Positions 45,563-58,088 are shown, numbered from the stretch's first letter. The stretch: 64,000 nt of DNA from Leptidea sinapis (GCF_905404315.1 NC_066290.1:9919453-9983452), one strand, 5' to 3'. Numbers and translations: made by a program. The notes: generated by a model from the sequence alone, not told the origin.

Positions 45563-45980
45563 AACTGCGTTTACTGCACACGACGTTATGCGACAGAATT
45601 GCCATCTAATGTTCTAATATTTACCTACTAAACGAATACATCAAACAATCATCAAAAATACATAAGTATTAAACAAAACAAAATTCAAACTTGCCAAAGT
45701 ATCAAATTCATTTGATTCCCGCAATTAACTTTAAGTTCGCGTATGTGTTCGAGCGGTGTCAGTGTAGTGGTGCGATTCGATACCTCTCTGTTTTGAGAAC
45801 GCGTCCTTAACGTATTTCTCTAAAAATGTACCTATGTACAATGATATTAAAAAGTTTAGATAGGTTACCTAGACAACATTCGGTGTTTGTAAATGATACA
45901 CAAACGCACACATCAATAATTTAACATTGCAATAGCACACTACATTACGATTACACGTGAAAGAAGAATAGTAAATGCAA
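45563..45980. other. Unassigned stretch
   Basis: AT-rich, no coding signal or bounded repeat seen. Confidence 0.35.
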
Positions 45981-46721
45981 TTATCGCAAGTGAAAAAGAG
46001 ATAAGTCTAATTTACTAATTGCTTCGTATTTGCATAGCAAAACCGTACACCGTGATTTATGCCTAAAACTGGCCAACACTGCACGCAAAATGGACCCAAT
46101 TAAGCGGTCTAATTGCGGAAACAGGAGCCCTTTACCAATACCAATACCTTTCCCACACAAACGTTTTTTAACAATTCTTTTAAATTTCGTAACACATTTG
46201 TATTGTACATTTTCTGGGATCATTTTGTAGAAGCATATACATCGCCCAACAAAAGCCTTACTAACTCGACCCAACCGAGTAGTAGGCATAACAAGTTTAT
46301 GTTTGTTCCTCGTGTTAACATTATGAATGTCACAGTTTCTAGAAAATTCCTCAATGTGCTTATGAACATACAAAACATTATCAAAAATGTATTGAGAAGC
46401 AACAGTCAAAATGTTTATTTCTTTAAATTTTTCTCTTAATGATTCTTTAGGACCTAGGTTATAAATCGCGCGAATAGCCCTCTTCTGCAGCACAAAGATA
46501 GTATTAATATCGGCCGTACTGCCCCATAATAATATACCATAGGACATAATACTATGAAAATAACTAAAGTATACTAATCTCGCCGTATCTATGTCAGTTA
46601 ACCGTCTGATTTTCTTAACCGCATATGCTGCAGTACTAAGCCTATTCGCCAATCCTTCAATATGGGGGCCCCACTGCAATTTGGAATCAAGAGTAATGCC
46701 AAGAAATATAGCAGATTCCAT
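45981..46721 (-). pseudogene. CR1-like LINE RT C-terminus, 5'-truncated
   Basis: 246 open minus-strand codons: FLGITLDSKLQWGPHIEGLA, SYFHSIMSYGILLWGS, VLQKRAIRAIYNLGPKESLR, NTRNKHKLVMPTTRLGRVSK, ending at FKRIVKKRLCGKG. It is the same family as the copy at 16440-21985 but better preserved. After KRLCGK (about 46145) the normal YYSINDFLND end is replaced by other sequence. It starts at about 46721, where an S2 repeat abuts. Lacks the catalytic palm. Confidence 0.85.
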
Positions 46722-46739
46722 TTCCTTCCTTCATCCTTC

Positions 46740-47015
46740 CATTCGACCGTATACAACCAAGAGCGGCTCGAATCATCGACGATCAAGTCATCTCTCATCA
46801 AGGGTTCAGAGGAGCTGTTCGGGTTGATTGAAGTGCAAAGTACCACCCGTATTACGTTGACGTCTGGCATTCTACAACGGCGCGTTTTGCAATTTCTTGC
46901 CTCGCACAGCCACTTTGTAGAATCAATTACCGGTTGCGGTTTTCCCGAAACGATACAACTAAGGGACCTTCAAGAAAAGAGCAGAGACCTTAAATGCCGG
47001 CCACGCCTCTCTTGA
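46740..47015 (-). repeat. S2 repeat, minus copy
   Basis: The reverse complement carries TGCCGGCATTTAAGGTCTCT, CTTTTCTTGAAGGTCCCTTA, GGTAATTGATTCTACAAAGT and GTCAACGTAATACGGGTGGT. It pairs with 14790-15110 and 63595-63665. A 90-codon open frame here is not recognised. Confidence 0.65.
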
Positions 47016-47049
47016 CAACTGTTGAGCCCCCTTATATATAATATATATA

Positions 47050-47139
47050 TAGTACATGATGACAAGTAGCGTGAGCATCAAAATCGTCAATTGCTGTCAC
47101 ATTACGAGGCCGGCGTTTTCTTTTTGGTGTAGAAGGCAT
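47050..47139 (-). pseudogene. Possible transposon-protein N-terminus
   Basis: From ATG at 47139 the minus strand reads MPSTPKRKRRPRNVTAIDDF then DAHATCHHVLYI before an AT run. A basic N-terminus followed by DDFD resembles the start of some lepidopteran transposon proteins, but the fragment is too short to prove it. Confidence 0.3.
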
Positions 47140-48342
47140 GTTTCGTCCTAGGCCGCTCCTGCCGTAGGCTTCGTTACTGATTTTAGTCACATTTCTCAGA
47201 ACCAAACCGATTATAATAAATTATATTATAATAAATTAATAAATATTAGTATTAAAAAAGAAATTTTAAAATAAAATACTGAATGGGGGCTTAAGTATTT
47301 TTATGGAAAAAAAATTTAATTTTATAGAAAATTAGTATTGTAAAAGAATTTTGAAAAATAATTAAAGTAAATTTAATTTGTATCATAAGCGGACCGCCAT
47401 TTTGATTCAAATTGATTCGATTGTCCTTTTAACACACGTCCTTCCGGCATTTTCACGATCAATGTACTCAGCCCAATCGAAGCATTCCTAAAAGTTGCAC
47501 CAAGAAATAAAACTACTCAACTTGAGACATAACAAATGCGAGAGAACTCTTAGCGAACGTAAATGCGGGCGCTAGCACGGGCGTTTGTTTCAAAAGTGTT
47601 CTGTAATCTGTGATTCTGTGGTTTGTTGCGAGTGACCACAGAGTACATTTTGTATATCGAGTGACAGACTTGACACTACGTCAAAGTGGCGACCAGACGG
47701 TCGGTTGATGTTGCCAGTTGATGTATATATAATGATGTAATATTTAGTTTCATGTTAATAAATATGAAAATAAATATGACATTATATTTTTTACAAAAAA
47801 ATAAACGATATCGGTTACTATAAACTGTCAGTCGTCGATCCGTCAAAAACCTATGAATAAAATGGACAAAGTGTATGAAATAATTCAGCAGGTACCTACT
47901 ACCTACAGATTGTTATTTTAATTAAATCATACTAAAAATAATTTTAGGGCTTTGATCATAATCAAAGAGTATAATAATATATAGGGAAATCATAATGCAT
48001 TTAGTAATAATAGGTGACTCTTTGTTCGCTTTGTTGTAATATTATGTGTCTATATACTCTTTGTTCTTGATTACTTGAAAGTTGAATTTAAGAATAGGTA
48101 TGAATAGTTTAGAGTTAACTGGGGGTATTGGTGGATGTGTTTATCTGAAATGTTGAAATAAATAACACAGTTAAAAATTTTAGTACGTTCAAAAGTAAAT
48201 TAAAAGAAAGAACAACATCTATCATTAATAAAATAGTGCGAGTAAAAACTATCGTGAAATATTATTTAATTGTATTTAGGCAATGCTATTGGTGTCTTAG
48301 AGGAGGTATCTCACATTAAACAGTGATACATTTTCAAATAAA
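47140..48342 (+). promoter_or_regulatory. Likely CYRI promoter and 5' UTR region
   Basis: 47560-47720 is GC-richer with no repeat match, as expected near a promoter. A possible non-coding exon ends at CAGCAG/GTACCT (47891), and a possible acceptor TTTAATTGTATTTAG (about 48280) lies 60 bp before the CYRI ATG. A short frame starting at ATG 47856 would end soon after that junction, a possible upstream ORF. This is inference from position only. Confidence 0.35.
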
Positions 48343-48657
48343 ATGGGAAAGCTATTGAGTTTATTAGCTCGAGATGATTCAAATTGCTGTTCATCGCCAA
48401 GATATGATATATTTCTGGATTTTGAGAATGCAGCGCCTACAGATACGGAGCGAGAAGTGTACGAAGAAGTTCAGAGAGTGCTGATAGTTTCTGATAAAAT
48501 CTTAGAAGAAATACAATGTTACAAGGGAGCTGGAAAGGAGATACGAGAAGCTATTGCTGATCCTTCCACCATCACTCAAGAGAGAGCGTGGCGTGCGGTC
48601 AAACCCCTGGTTGACAAACTGCACAGGTTTTACAATCATTCGATGGAGTTGCAAAAG
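48343..48657 (+). CDS. CYRIB: CYRI / FAM49 homologue, first coding exon (Rac1-binding protein)
   Basis: 105 codons from ATG (context AAAATGG) to LQK at a strong donor AAAG/GTGAGT, phase 0. It reads MGKLLSLLARDD, then YDIFLDFENAAPTDTEREVY, VLIVSDKILEEIQCYKGAGK, EIREAIADPS and AWRAVKPLVDKLHRFYNHSM, closely tracking the N-terminus of vertebrate CYRI-A/B (about 323 residues; FFLDFENAQPTESE, YRGAGHEIREAI, GAVVPLVGKLKKFY). CYRI binds active Rac1 at the membrane and opposes Scar/WAVE-driven actin branching. Gly2 and the following Lys/Leu fit N-myristoylation known for the family. The Rac-binding arginines lie in later exons, which I could not find before 64000; the frame continues only three codons past the donor. 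Confidence 0.93.
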
Positions 48658-51600
48658 GTGAGTCATTAAGTAACAAAGACTATTAAATATTACATCTATT
48701 TAATAATTATTATCATACCTGTTACTGTATAAAAAAATGACATATTTTAAGTGCAATGCCTAAGAAATAAAAATACTTTTGATTAGATTTGATTTGATTT
48801 GAAATTTTACGTGGAGGGTATGAGCCTCTCCAATGGTTTCCAAGGAGTCCTAGAATACACTCTCTTTGTCCAGTCTCCTCCAGCTATTTTTATTATTTCA
48901 TAAATCCACTTTTCTTCAGGATGTTTTCTGGCTACCTTCCCTCTTGGTTCAGACCCTGCCTACCTTCATCTGCTAATTATATGTCTGGTTGTATGGTATG
49001 GACACTTCTGTCAATTAGTTTTGTTTTTCATACATTTTTCTGCTTCAGGATGCTCCTTTCAATAGTATATGTGGTTTTCTATATATCAAATGGAAAAGGT
49101 AATCATAAGTATTTTTGAAGTAATTATAATAAAATTGTTGCCCATAATTTTAATCTGTATGTAAAATAAGTGAGTTCTCCCGTAGTGATCATTAATTGTC
49201 TGATTATTGAACTGCAAAGAATGCTGGAAGAGTTTCTTGCGCTGCTTCTTCTCTCTCAGAGTGCCATTTGTTTCCTGAGTGGTAGTGAGAAAAAAGAATT
49301 CTAAAGGAATCAATTTAGAGAAAATAAATGCCTTTTATGCATTTTTATGCATAGGCTCAGTCACTGGTTTGGTATTTTTAAGGAATGTCCGGAGTGGATA
49401 TTAAGTATTCTTATTAATTCATTAAGTCAGTAAGATGTTTTGGGACTGTTAATGTTTTATTGAACTTGAGGTAGACATGCTTCAAAGGAAGATATTTACT
49501 AAGTCAGATAACATACAATGTAAATACACAATAATTTTGAGAAGGTGGATTGTTTAATTTATTAACTAAATGAATAGATGAATGACTGGTAAATACATAC
49601 ATCTGCAATATAAAAGAAAACCGAATGAAAGGATGAAGGAGTGAGGGATGGTGGTTATTACTATTACAATACCTTTTGAAAACAGTTGAAATGTGATATA
49701 GAATAAGATGATACTTGTCATGAGGGAGACCATTCCTAACTGTTATATCATTAACAATGTACCTATCAATTTTATTTTAACTTTAAGCCTGAGGTAATTA
49801 CATAAACGGGGGTGAAATCTGTAGCACCAATTCAAATATTTTTATTTGAAAAATGAATATATAATATAAATACAAATTATGGCTTCGTTTCTGCATCCAC
49901 AAAAACCCTGCACATGGCTGTCAGTGACATCATTATTGAACAGGCCCATGACCAATTATCTTATGAAGTATTTTACATTGATTGTGTGAGATTCACCAGC
50001 TTGCCAGATAGCTTCTGGTCCATGGTATAGCTTCTTTTGTCTGTCTGCACTCTCACATCCATCTAGGATTTACTGTGTACCTCCTTGGTCTGTGTAATAC
50101 TTGTTACAATGTTATTTTATTGGTTAGTTTTACACTTCATGTTGCACCATGCCAACTCTCACATTCCTCCAGGCATGCTGTCACCTTAAAATAACTTTGT
50201 ACCCCTATACAATGTTTCATGTAAAAGTCAACTTAAATCTCTCTTGGCATGTTAATCTATATATGAGATTTCCACCTATGTATTGACTCATCATGATATT
50301 TCTGGAACTATAAGGCATATAGACTTGAAGTTTGGTAGGATAGTTCCTTTCACTGAGTAGAGGTCAGCTAAGGATACAATTTACGAAATTTATTACTGTT
50401 TTTTTCACCCAGTATAAGATAAAATCCAACATGAGTTGTTTGTAAGTATAACAATTTACATCATTATTTGGTTTTTATTCATTGGGTGTTTTGTAAGTAC
50501 TCCAATAATAAGTCAGCTCCAGTAATTAGTATGAGTTTTTAATTATACATATACAGCACAGAATATTGATTTTTATTTTATGAAGCTCACTTTGATCATG
50601 TTTTCACTTCAATAAGAAAGGCTGTAGATAGTGTACAGCCACCCATTTTATCTGTGCTGGTTGAAGGATGTTAGTCTTATCATAGCTGATTAATGATATC
50701 ACCAACAGATAATACTAAGATAGCAGCATTGCCATACAATAGTTCTGTGTTTACTTCCTGTTATGTCGTTGTTGGTACCTCACTAATATTAGTGCAAATA
50801 TTATAACTTATATAAGTTGTTTGGTCTATTTGCTTCTACTAAACTAAGCCTAATAACTAAAATATTATTAGCTGCCAAATCATTCAAATAAAATATGTTT
50901 ATTTCACATTTTATTTTGATTTTATAACAATACTTTAGATTTGTATAATACATAGGTTCATATTATTAACATTTTTGTGTATTTTAAATATATTATTAGA
51001 TACTTGAATTAAGCAATTCACATAACATGGTGTGAATTGTGTATTGTAGGGTCAGCAGAAATATAGAGATAATACAAATATATAATAAAGAGTACTAATA
51101 ATAAGTAATGCACATCTTTTCAATAAAAACAATGAACTACACAAGTAGGTAGCTATGTGGGAAGGAAAACATAAAAGTTAGTTACACCGGATTTCAGATG
51201 GCTGAGTTTTCAGCTTGACGTCACTAGCTGCTTGTTTGTTTTTATATTTTTTTAACATCCAAAACAGGCGATGCCTAGTGAAGGGGTCAGTATTACTCTT
51301 TTTTAAAGAATAAAAGTAGTAACATGCCGTTAACCTGTCTTTAGATGAGACACCCCGTCTGTTACAATTCAGTGATTTTCAGCATTGAATATTGAAAGAT
51401 CTAAGCTGCATCGCAATTCCGCTCGTCACTGTAAGACATACTAGGCCTGCCACACGCGACGAGTGGCATGCGAAGTAGTGGAGACACAGACGTAGTGTGG
51501 TAACATTACTCGTCACGCCCCACATCAATCTCGTCGTCGTGGCCACCGCTCCCTATTTTGACGGCACTCTGAGCACGAGTCAAAGGAACCAATGCGAATG

Positions 51601-51712
51601 CGACAACCGTCACGATTACTTGTGCGAGTATGGGAGTGTGTGGGCAGACACGTCGACGTTGTGGTAGAGTCAGGAGTATAACAAGATTCATAGTGTGGTG
51701 GGCCTAACAGAT
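48658..51712 (+). other. CYRI first coding intron, upstream part
   Basis: Begins GTGAGT. It includes a (GATTT)n LINE-type tail near 48779-48800 and a LINE 3' UTR piece at 49190-49350. The rest (49351-51370) is AT-rich with nothing recognised. No second CYRI exon is seen. Confidence 0.6.
49190..49350 (+). repeat. LINE 3' UTR fragment
   Basis: GAGTTTCTTGCGCTGCTTCT, CTCTCTCAGAGTGCCATTTG and a terminal AAAATAAATGCC form a module I recall from lepidopteran LINE 3' ends; it resembles in layout the 23224-23280 block (CTGAGTTTGTTGCGCCCATT on the minus strand). Confidence 0.55.
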
Positions 51713-51862
51713 GTTTAATCTCATTAGGCCAGTAATACCACCAGCTACAGCGCCATTCAAACAGAAACAATAATGTTTGCACATTACTGTTTGACGACTG
51801 TAAAAGGCACCACTGTAGCATATTCATCTACATGGCATCTCGTGCAAAGAAGCCTTACACTG
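51713..51862 (-). repeat. S1 repeat, diverged minus copy
   Basis: TAATCTCATTAGGCCAGTAA, TACAGCGCCATTCAAACAGA and GTGCAAAGAAGCC align with S1 in reverse, with many substitutions. Confidence 0.55.
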
Positions 51863-51864
51863 AT

Positions 51865-52200
51865 TAATAAATCTATACTAATAAATGAAAAGCCGTTTTT
51901 TTGTAGTCTTTGCTAATACAGAGAAAACTACTGAACCGTTCGGAATAATACTCATACCGTAAGGTGTTAGTATATTATGTCCATACAAAACAAATATTGA
52001 AAATAAAAATAATTATGGGTCCCAAATCGAAATAAAAAATATCCTATCTCTCAAGTTGGACCAAACTGCACTCCATGAAGAAATTAATCCCCATTAAAAT
52101 CCGAGTCCATCGCGGACAAACAACGTGTCACGTAATTTATATATATATGGTAAAACAACGTTTGCCGGGATAGCACTTGTATATATATCTATATTATAGA
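51865..52200 (+). repeat. Dispersed repeat, Helitron-like start and end
   Basis: It starts AATCTATACTAATAAATGAA and ends around GCCGGGATAGCACTTGTA. This combination is familiar from non-autonomous Helitron-like elements in Lepidoptera, but no 3' hairpin plus CTRR end was confirmed. Confidence 0.35.
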
Positions 52201-52264
52201 CAGATATACGTTAGCAATAGTTGTAGTAGGCTAACATAAGGCTAAATCTCTCAGATAAATAATA

Positions 52265-52620
52265 AATCTTTAATGTGTCTTCTACCGCATTTATCACGGG
52301 GAGTGTTCCGAAGAGCTGTTTCACCTGATTCCTGCCGCCGAATTCCACCTTGGTACGACACGCCACAAGTTAGGATATCATCCCCACCATCTGGATGTGT
52401 AGCGGTCCTCTACAGTCTTCAGGGCGGTTTTCAAGGAACTTTCTTCCACGTATAACCAAGTTGTGGAATGAATTGTGTATTGTGCGGTGCTACCGAGAGG
52501 ATACGACATCGGTACCTTAATAAAAGCGTGAATACCTTTCTTATTATTATTGATTCTAAAAGGCTGGCAACGCTGCTGTGATACCTCTGGTGGTGCAACA
52601 GAGTGTGGGCGAGCGCTTAA
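52265..52620 (+). pseudogene. Jockey-type LINE 3' fragment, family of 12205-14003
   Basis: The nucleotides match 13765-14000 of the longer copy (GTGTCTTCTACCGCATTTAT onwards) and keep the native 3' end that copy lost: GGTACCTTAATAAAAGCGTG and AGGCTGGCAACGCTGCTGTG. Point changes interrupt the frame. Confidence 0.85.
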
Positions 52621-52852
52621 TATCAACTGATCCGTACGCTCTTCTATGAAAAACATAGCCTTAATGTTGTTTTTATGTGGAAAAGACACAATAAAAAGTA
52701 CATTTAAAATGTCTGTGATGACACATTACATACGCTTAGATACATTTGTAATACATAAGATACAATAGGTATGCATTTTTATACTATGTATAAACAGTCA
52801 AAACTTTAAATACTTTTGTCGAGATGTATTTAAAAAAAATTATCAAAAAATC

Positions 52853-53328
52853 AACCGACTTCAAAAACACTATTCCAAAATAATAGATATAATATGCACT
52901 AAAAAGTATAAAAATAATTGCGTATTTTTATACAATCTAATTAATTAATCTAATTCTAGTTACGATTATTGTTATTTTTGGAATCGGTGTCCCTCCGCCG
53001 CGACCCGCTCACCTCTCGCCTTTATCTCACTTATATCATTTCGAGGAATCGGTTGGCACGATATTGAGTTATTCGTAAATCTATCATCCACTTTGATAGC
53101 GAAGCATACATACGTATCTAGACGTATGTATAGGAAATTTAAGACTTTTATGGTTTTGTCATGGATGTCATTGTCAGATCTGGAATTACAATGGGACCAC
53201 ACGGGAAGCACCAGCTTTCAAATAAAAAAAGAATTATCAAAATCGTTTCACCCAGTCGAAAGTTTTGATGTAACAAACATAAAAAACATACCTACGAATT
53301 GAGAACCTCCTCCTTTTTTGAAGTCGGT
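52853..53328. mobile_element. MITE-like element with AACCGACTTCAAAAA inverted ends
   Basis: Left end AACCGACTTCAAAAA at 52853-52867 and its exact reverse complement at 53314-53328. About 476 bp. The interior has a GATTATTGTTATTTTTGGAA stretch and a GC-rich GTCCCTCCGCCGCGACCCGC. A one-ended relative is at 11829. No coding motif recognised. Confidence 0.7.
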
Positions 53329-54440
53329 TAAAAATGTAAATGTAAGGTATTTAGCTTTCATGACCACTTACTGCCCTTGTGTATTGATCAGCTTTCTGGC
53401 CCATTAAGTAAGTAGGTATACTCATGTTAAGTAGAGAGAAAATATCAACAATTTTATTAATAGTCAAAGGGCCCGAAGGTGAAAAGGTAAGGGTGTTCAA
53501 CCACCCGTGTAATGTTAAATGACACCACACTCTTCAAAACTACCTTTATAAGTTATTTATAATATTATGTAAACCTTACGCAATTGTATTATAATTTATT
53601 TTTGTTTGTGACATACATGTATATATTTCGATTGTAAGGCATTATTTATTAAAACATGGTAACATAATCGCACAATTTAGTGCACAATTTATAAGAATAC
53701 CTACTACCTACTAGAACGCCGGAGGTCGTGGGTTCGATCCCGCATCGTTCATACAATTTTGTTTTTCAAATTTTATTTGTGTAATTACCAAAATTTGAAA
53801 GAATTTAAATGGATATAATATGTTATCCTTAAGAGATAGACATATGCCATCGCGAACATTATTTTGCAACACTTCCAACAAATATCGTTAATGTATACAG
53901 AAAGGTATTAGGTATGTAAAGAAAACACATTCCTATTTTCTTAATTACCTTTAATACGAATTTTACCACAGTGCCTAAAGGAATGTCAAAGCATTTATGA
54001 ATGTGTTGTCAATGTCAGTGACTTGTGTCTAATCTGTGTTTTAAAGTTTTATCACATTTTACAAAGTTGGAGGTTAGAGGTAAAATAGAAAAGATTAGAA
54101 TTGAAAGTTGAAACTATCAATATTAATTAATAAGGAGTTGGCGTATTTAAAGAATAAACTTTAATGTCATTTCTTTTATTATTTCAGGTTTGTTTTAATA
54201 TGGTGATGTCATAAATTAAGTGTGTTAAAAACTATAAAGCATAATAAATCTTTTATTATTTCAGAGCAACACATTATCGTTTTATTAATTGGCCGATCCT
54301 AAAAACTATCATTATAGGTATACAAAAACTTAGCAAATTATATACTTATGCCTTCCCCGAAAACTACGCTTTTTAAGTTTATGGCGAACAGACAGACAGA
54401 CGCGGCAGAGTACTTTGTGTCATAATAATATGTAGTGATA
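53329..54440. other. Intron sequence with a SINE-type B-box
   Basis: GGTCGTGGGTTCGATCCCGC at 53723-53742 is a good tRNA T-arm/B-box, but no A-box or acceptor stem precedes it, so it is a tRNA-derived SINE scrap, not a tRNA gene. Otherwise AT-rich and empty. Confidence 0.5.
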
Positions 54441-54449
54441 ATTTTATTC

Positions 54450-54560
54450 AAAATATTTTTTATTTTATTTATTTATTAGGAAGCCAACGTGCATACAACT
54501 ATCTTAATCTATAGATACATTTAAAAATTCTTTTATAATGTTGTATACTCCACTTACAGG
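54450..54560 (-). repeat. LINE 3' UTR fragment, family of 28768-31385
   Basis: TTTTATTTATTTATTAGGAA followed by GCCAACGTGCATACAAC resembles the 3' UTR boundary near 28768 (ATTTTTGAGAAAGCCAACAG). No RT frame follows. 54561-56160 is AT-rich with nothing further recognised. Confidence 0.4.
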
Positions 54561-56164
54561 CTAACTCGACATGCTTAATAGTATTATATACATCCTTTGT
54601 TAAACTAAAACTTTTGAAAACAATTTTTGATAAAATTTTTACAAATTAAAGCCACAAGCAAAAGGCTGATAAAACAATAAAATAACTATGTTCTTACTTA
54701 ATAACCAAGAAAAAACTAAAGAATAAAACAATAATTACGAACAATGACTAACCATCTTGCAGTACTTTCATAATTTTTTTGATTTCTTTTTTGAAACATG
54801 TGGCAGAGTGCTGAAAAATATCTATACCAGCTCTTTTAACCAAGTTGTTGTAGGTGACAACTATTAATATGATTTAAAAATCATTTATTGACGCTCAAAA
54901 TTTGTCACCCAATCGATAAGAGGAAATTAAACTCAGGTATCTGAGGAATGTCGACAATATTAATTAATTAATATGAGTTGTTTAACCATAGGACAGTTAC
55001 ATTCAAAAACAAAATCATTGAAATAGTTTCCCAAAAAGTCCATTTTTAAGTAAATGTTTTAACATAGAATCGATAAGAATAGTTCTCACAAGGCCATTAA
55101 TGTCGTGATTTATATCAATCATCCAATCAACAGTGTGGATAGTCCCCGTGTGAAATACTGCAACCAAAACATCCTTTCCTGGCGCATAAAATATGGATGC
55201 GCTCAATTTATTCGATCAGCGCTGCATTTGATTCTCGTTCTATCCATTTATATGTCGTTATTTATTTTATACGCATCACTTAATTGACGTGCACTGTTTG
55301 TAAACGTTTCGATGACATTTAAGGCCTCAACACACTGTTCTGTTACTAGGTAACATTTGTGGATGGACAAGATATTATCAAATAAGATCTATTTCATCAT
55401 TATAGGTGTCTTTTGTCTTGCCTTTTTTATTGTTAGTGTTAGAGTACCTACATCGACAAATGTTTAAATCGGCTTAATCATATAGGCCTTGTTTAAAAAT
55501 CTGAATATCTTTTCTATTCAGTTTCCAGAATTTCGTTACAATTGTTTAATTTTTGAAGGAGGAAATTATCAAGAATGAAATCCTGATTTTTGAGTTTAAA
55601 ACAGACGATTTTTAGTGTGACCCGCGTCAGGGCACCGCTATATTGTTTTAGAATTCTCAAATCAGAATAAGGTCCAATGTCACCTTTTAATTGACCGTGT
55701 GTAGGTCGCCAGGTTAATTATAATTTATTTTTTTGTCACTGTTATCTACCGCTGAATATCGTGGACTGGCCGTTCAATTCATTTTCTTATTTTTTAGTAT
55801 TGTATAATTTGCCTTTCATCATTTGCTTGTTACGTTACCCATTCCCATTTAAAATATTCAAATAATTTTGCTGTTCATAGAAGCCACATCCACATGTTGA
55901 GACCTGTTTTAATATTCGGTACCCAAACAGAACTGTTTCTATGTTTCGTCTGTTCGCCCGCTATTCAGCAAGCAATAACTAATACAATATTTTTAATCCG
56001 AATCAAATTACAAATTGTGTTTAGCGCTCTCTATTGGTTCGTATGTATAATTATCAAAAAAGACGCTGTTTTAATATATTCTACCCGCAAGTTCGGAAAT
56101 AATAATAATTATTGAATAATAATTAAAAAATTAATTAAAATAATAAATATTGACACTGTTTTAC

Positions 56165-56380
56165 ACAAATTCCTTGGCCCAAACTAGGCATAGCCTATAC
56201 TATGGGTACAAGACAACGATATATGTAATACAATATATTTCCTTTAACATACATACATACAAATGAACATCCATGACTCGGATACAAACATTCATCATAT
56301 AAATGTTTGCACCTACCGGGATTCGAACTCGGGACCTCTAGCTCAGTAGGCAGGGTTGCTAACTAGGCTGTAGGGATTGT
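56165..56380 (-). mobile_element. tRNA-derived SINE, minus copy
   Basis: On the minus strand it reads GCCTACTGAGCTAGAGGTCC then CGAGTTCGAATCCCGGTAGG, a tRNA-like T-arm with GTTCGAATC B-box, then a body (ATTTATATGATGAATGTTTG, ATATATTGTATTACATATAT, TAGTATAGGCTATGCCTAGT) and an A-rich end. Copies lack this head at 63785-63960, and a diverged one is at 28600-28767. Confidence 0.7.
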
Positions 56381-56869
56381 AAAATATTTGGTGTTCGAAT
56401 CCGACTCGCACTAGAGCGGTTTTTATTTCGTGGTGTTGTCACCTCTGTCTTGCCTTATGTTTGAAAGACAACCGAGATACTCAAACAAAAATATTGCCCG
56501 ATTTTTCTTGTCCAATGACCCGAAAATGTGTTAACTTTGGAGTCACACCGCATATTTCTTCGTTAGAATGACACGCAGACTCACCCCACGGCAATATATC
56601 AACTTTAATCTCGGTGGGCAATGAAATTGAACGAAATTATTCTGTTTTTGTCAGTCTCTCACAGTGTGACAACCTGATGAATATTGTGAATGGATTTTAT
56701 ACTTACATATAAGGTAGGTCGGATAACCTCCTACCACGGTAGTACCATTCATTGGGCCTTGGTCTGGTCAAGGAAGAACCTATAGGCGATCCTACTCTGT
56801 ACTGACCGCTTGGAGATACTGTAGGGTTGACACCTTTTTTCGGAAGAACTACAGTATTTACAGAGCAGT

Positions 56870-57068
56870 GGGAGGCTCCTTTGCACAGGATGCCGTCTAG
56901 ATTATGGGTACCACAACGGCGCCTTTTTCTGCCGTGAAGCAGTAATGTGTAAGCATTATTGTGTTTCGGTCTGAAGGGCGCCGTAGCTAGTGAAATTAAT
57001 GGTCAAATGAGACTTACATCTTATGTCTCAAGGCGACGAGCGTAATTGTATTGCCGCTCAGAATATTT
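56870..57068 (+). repeat. S1 repeat, + copy
   Basis: GGAGGCTCCTTTGCACAGGA through GTAATGTGTAAGCATTATTG and TTGTATTGCCGCTCAGAATA. It abuts the LINE fragment that follows. Confidence 0.8.
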
Positions 57069-57600
57069 GTGTTTTTTATACAATGGATCAAAAGTCACAG
57101 CAACTCATGCGGAAATGATATGGCAGATGAGTTAGCTAGAAGAGGCTCAAATATTACCTTACCTAAGGGCCAGAACCCATCTTACCTCTACCTTCTGGCT
57201 GGCACAAAAGCCACATTCGGAAACGCACAAGAAACCAACAAAAAAATCTATGGTCATCATTAAACGATTACCGACAAACACTGGAGATACTCCCCAACAT
57301 TGATGCCAGTATGGCAAATCGCCTTATTAAGCTTCATATAATAAATATATAATAAACGGATAACGGCGGATCTAACCGGACACGGTAGTAAACATCTTTA
57401 TAATATGGGCATATCTGACAGCCCCCTGAGCAGGGCCTGCATGGTGGCTGAGGAAACTGCGCGTGTACTTCTGCATTGTCCAAGTGTAACAACTTACCGG
57501 GCTCAACATCTTGGTAGCCCAAACACACTCCTGGAAGTCTTTAGGAAGGAGAAGAGGGTGCTAAGGTTTCTGGAGGAATTGGGGTGGCAGGAATAACAAA
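57069..57600 (+). pseudogene. LINE 3' fragment with RNase H remnant
   Basis: The first frame reads IQWIKSHSNSCGNDMADELA then RRGS, the end of an RNase H domain (WxxxHxxxxGNxxADxLA). A second block (57405-57596) reads MGISDSPLSRACMVAEETAR, VLLHCPSVTTYRAQHLGSPN and LRFLEELGWQE, the zinc-knuckle-like C-terminus typical of RNase H-bearing LINEs of the R1/I/LOA group. The middle is scrambled by stops. Dead 5'-truncated copy. Confidence 0.75.
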
Positions 57601-58088
57601 TATATTCCCACACGCGCAAAATAGGCGCACAGTCGTCGAGTTGCTAAAATTAGCCCGATTATACCATACCATATCAAGCGTACGCTATGTATATTATAGA
57701 TTGTTAAGTACACCGACATGAAATAATATACATTTATGTATTTTAGAGTACGGTTAACAACCCTAAAGTCTTGCTTTACGCCTTCCAGCCAACGAATTTT
57801 GAGCCTGCCGCGAGTTTTGTGTTTGGGCTTGAAAATTTACAAAAACAACATCATTTTCTGTGTTTCAAATTGTGATTTTGTTCAAAATTAACAACGGAGT
57901 TTGTCGACGCGTCTTGAGAAGGCATTTTGAGCAAGGTGTTGAATAAAAAGATACTTTAAAGGTCCTCGTAGTCAAGTTGAACACGTAGAATATTTTTATG
58001 TAGTGCCGGCTAAGGGTTTGAGTCCCATCGCACTTAATTTTAAACTATATGATTTTTTTACGTTACCTATCCAATGTCCATCCAATAA
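57601..58088. other. Intron sequence, LINE 3' UTR then nothing recognised
   Basis: 57601-57670 continues the LINE tail (ACACGCGCAAAATAGGCGCA). Beyond it there is no recognised feature. Confidence 0.4.

Noticed and set aside
46662..47015. 117-codon + frame as a gene
   Set aside because: It spans the junction of a LINE fragment and an S2 repeat copy.
53715..53745. tRNA gene around GGTTCGATCCC
   Set aside because: Only the T-arm/B-box is present; no A-box, anticodon arm or paired acceptor stem. A SINE scrap.
56310..56370. tRNA gene on the minus strand with GTTCGAATCCC
   Set aside because: The tRNA-like part runs straight into a repeat body seen elsewhere (63785, 28600), so it is the head of a SINE.
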